From Limibacter armeniacum (GTDB lineage Bacteria; Bacteroidota; Bacteroidia; Cytophagales; Flammeovirgaceae), in assembly GCF_036880985.1 (NCBI RefSeq), contig NZ_JBAJNO010000009.1:2516501-2580500 (forward strand): DNA of 64,000 nt. Reading direction: 5' to 3'. Below are positions 63,480 to 64,000 of the stretch, in pieces; the stretch's first letter is position 1; the number at the start of each line of letters is the position of its first letter. The notes beneath the pieces are model-generated. The model saw nothing but the letters and a program-made list of their open reading frames with translations, did no database searches and was not told the origin of the DNA. The translations under genes were made by a program, and so were the position numbers.

Positions 63480-64000
63480 TTAAATAGCTGGTTCTCTCAA
63501 AAGAGGATTCAAGTCTTCCTGTGCCAATGGAATAGGCAGGAACTCTGACTCACCAGGTATGAAGCCTGGTAGTACCGATTGTGCCTTTCCTGTTCTCACC
63601 AAATCCATAAAGCGGTCACCCCACTCACATGAGAATTCGGCACGACGCTCATTGATAATATCGTCAAGCGTTGGAGATCCAATTGGCTCTAATCCTGCAC
63701 GCACCCTTACTTCATTAAGTGGTGTTGCAGCATCTCCACCAACTTTCAGATTTGCTTCTGCATTCATCAACAATACGTCAGCATAGCGTAACACACGGAT
63801 GTTATTGTTTGCTCCATAGTTATTACGGCCTTCTGTCAGTTGGTTTTTAGGTGTGTAAGCTTTTCCATTGTAATGAGCTTTTAACCCATCCAAGTAGCTA
63901 GGCACAAACTCTGCAATTTCATCACCTGCAGGTGTTGTTGCTCCTGACTCCAATACCGCTACATCCCAACGAGTAGAGTCATTTCTTTCGTTCAGGAAGT
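63480..64000 (-). CDS. susD: SusD-family outer-membrane glycan-binding lipoprotein (C-terminal part, cut by window edge)
   Basis: The reading frame is open to the right edge of the window, so about 173 C-terminal residues are seen. It starts at the edge with FLNERNDSTRWDVAV, typical of the SusD fold. It continues with IRVLRYADVLLMNAEANLKVGG, LNEVRVRAGL, DDIINERRAEFSCEWGDRFMDLVRTGKA and a C-terminal EFLPIPLAQEDLNPLL. SusD lipoproteins cap a SusC TonB transporter and bind glycan; SusC is expected just beyond the window. It heads the right-hand minus-strand glycan unit. Confidence 0.9.
   Translation of the reverse strand, partial: FLNERNDSTRWDVAVLESGATTPAGDEIAEFVPSYLDGLKAHYNGKAYTPKNQLTEGRNNYGANNNIRVLRYADVLLMNAEANLKVGGDAATPLNEVRVRAGLEPIGSPTLDDIINERRAEFSCEWGDRFMDLVRTGKAQSVLPGFIPGESEFLPIPLAQEDLNPLLREPAI

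Noticed and set aside
1-64000. Intact mobile element associated with the transposase-like domain
   Set aside because: No terminal inverted repeats, target duplications or DDE domain are seen near 57190-59130; the domain is part of a larger receptor gene, not an insertion.

Overview
The window is chromosomal DNA from a member of the Bacteroidota, most likely a free-living, probably marine, Cytophagales-type bacterium. The evidence is a SusD-type glycan-binding protein, a FecI/FecR/TonB-receptor locus with an STN domain, DUF4249, DUF3078, fused SpmA/SpmB, the CPBP-DUF2007-CdsA neighbourhood, many short-leader lipoproteins, and repeated TAnnTTTG boxes upstream of genes (the Bacteroidota -7 element) with few obvious Shine-Dalgarno sequences. 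The genus cannot be fixed from the sequence alone. I saw no tRNA, rRNA, CRISPR array, prophage or intact insertion sequence.

Layout. 1-5 kb: a partial ceramidase-like enzyme, a TlpA-like thioredoxin lipoprotein paired with NosL, a cell-wall amidase with SPOR-like repeats, TatC and a cyclophilin. 5-9 kb: a very large HAMP/GAF/multi-PAS sensor with no visible output domain. 9-18 kb: housekeeping genes (thymidine kinase, MiaA, Dus, a CPBP protease, CdsA) and cytochrome bd oxidase (CydAB). 18-34 kb: a DUF389 membrane protein, a TPR protein, fused SpmA/SpmB, an outer-membrane protein with S41 and M14 peptidases, a DUF3352-like protein, a LOG-family protein, a lytic transglycosylase and the GTPase Der. 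34-40.5 kb: a cell-surface signalling locus (ECF sigma, FecR, STN-TonB receptor, DUF4249 lipoprotein) facing a small membrane protein whose N-terminal part resembles FecR. 40.7-49 kb: Adk, Obg, a GT9-like protein, a second ECF sigma factor, Gmk, NadD, a LolD-like ATPase, a DUF3078 protein and PurM.

48.9-64 kb is a polysaccharide-utilisation region: an esterase-like hydrolase, a sulfatase, GH31, GH3, GH144, GH2 and a partial SusD, all on the minus strand. One plus-strand gene sits in the middle. It encodes a 7TMR-DISM membrane receptor whose cytoplasmic coiled coil leads into an IS1595-type transposase zinc ribbon and helix-turn-helix, without the transposase catalytic domain. I read it as a membrane-anchored one-component transcription regulator of the surrounding glycan genes. 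It is the best candidate in the window for an undescribed system. A pair of direct repeats lies just upstream of its promoter.

Most convergent gene pairs are separated by bidirectional hairpin terminators, which help define transcription units. Several genes start at GTG or TTG (Dus, lytic transglycosylase), and several other open frames begin with upstream TTG/GTG codons that I trimmed to the first plausible ATG.
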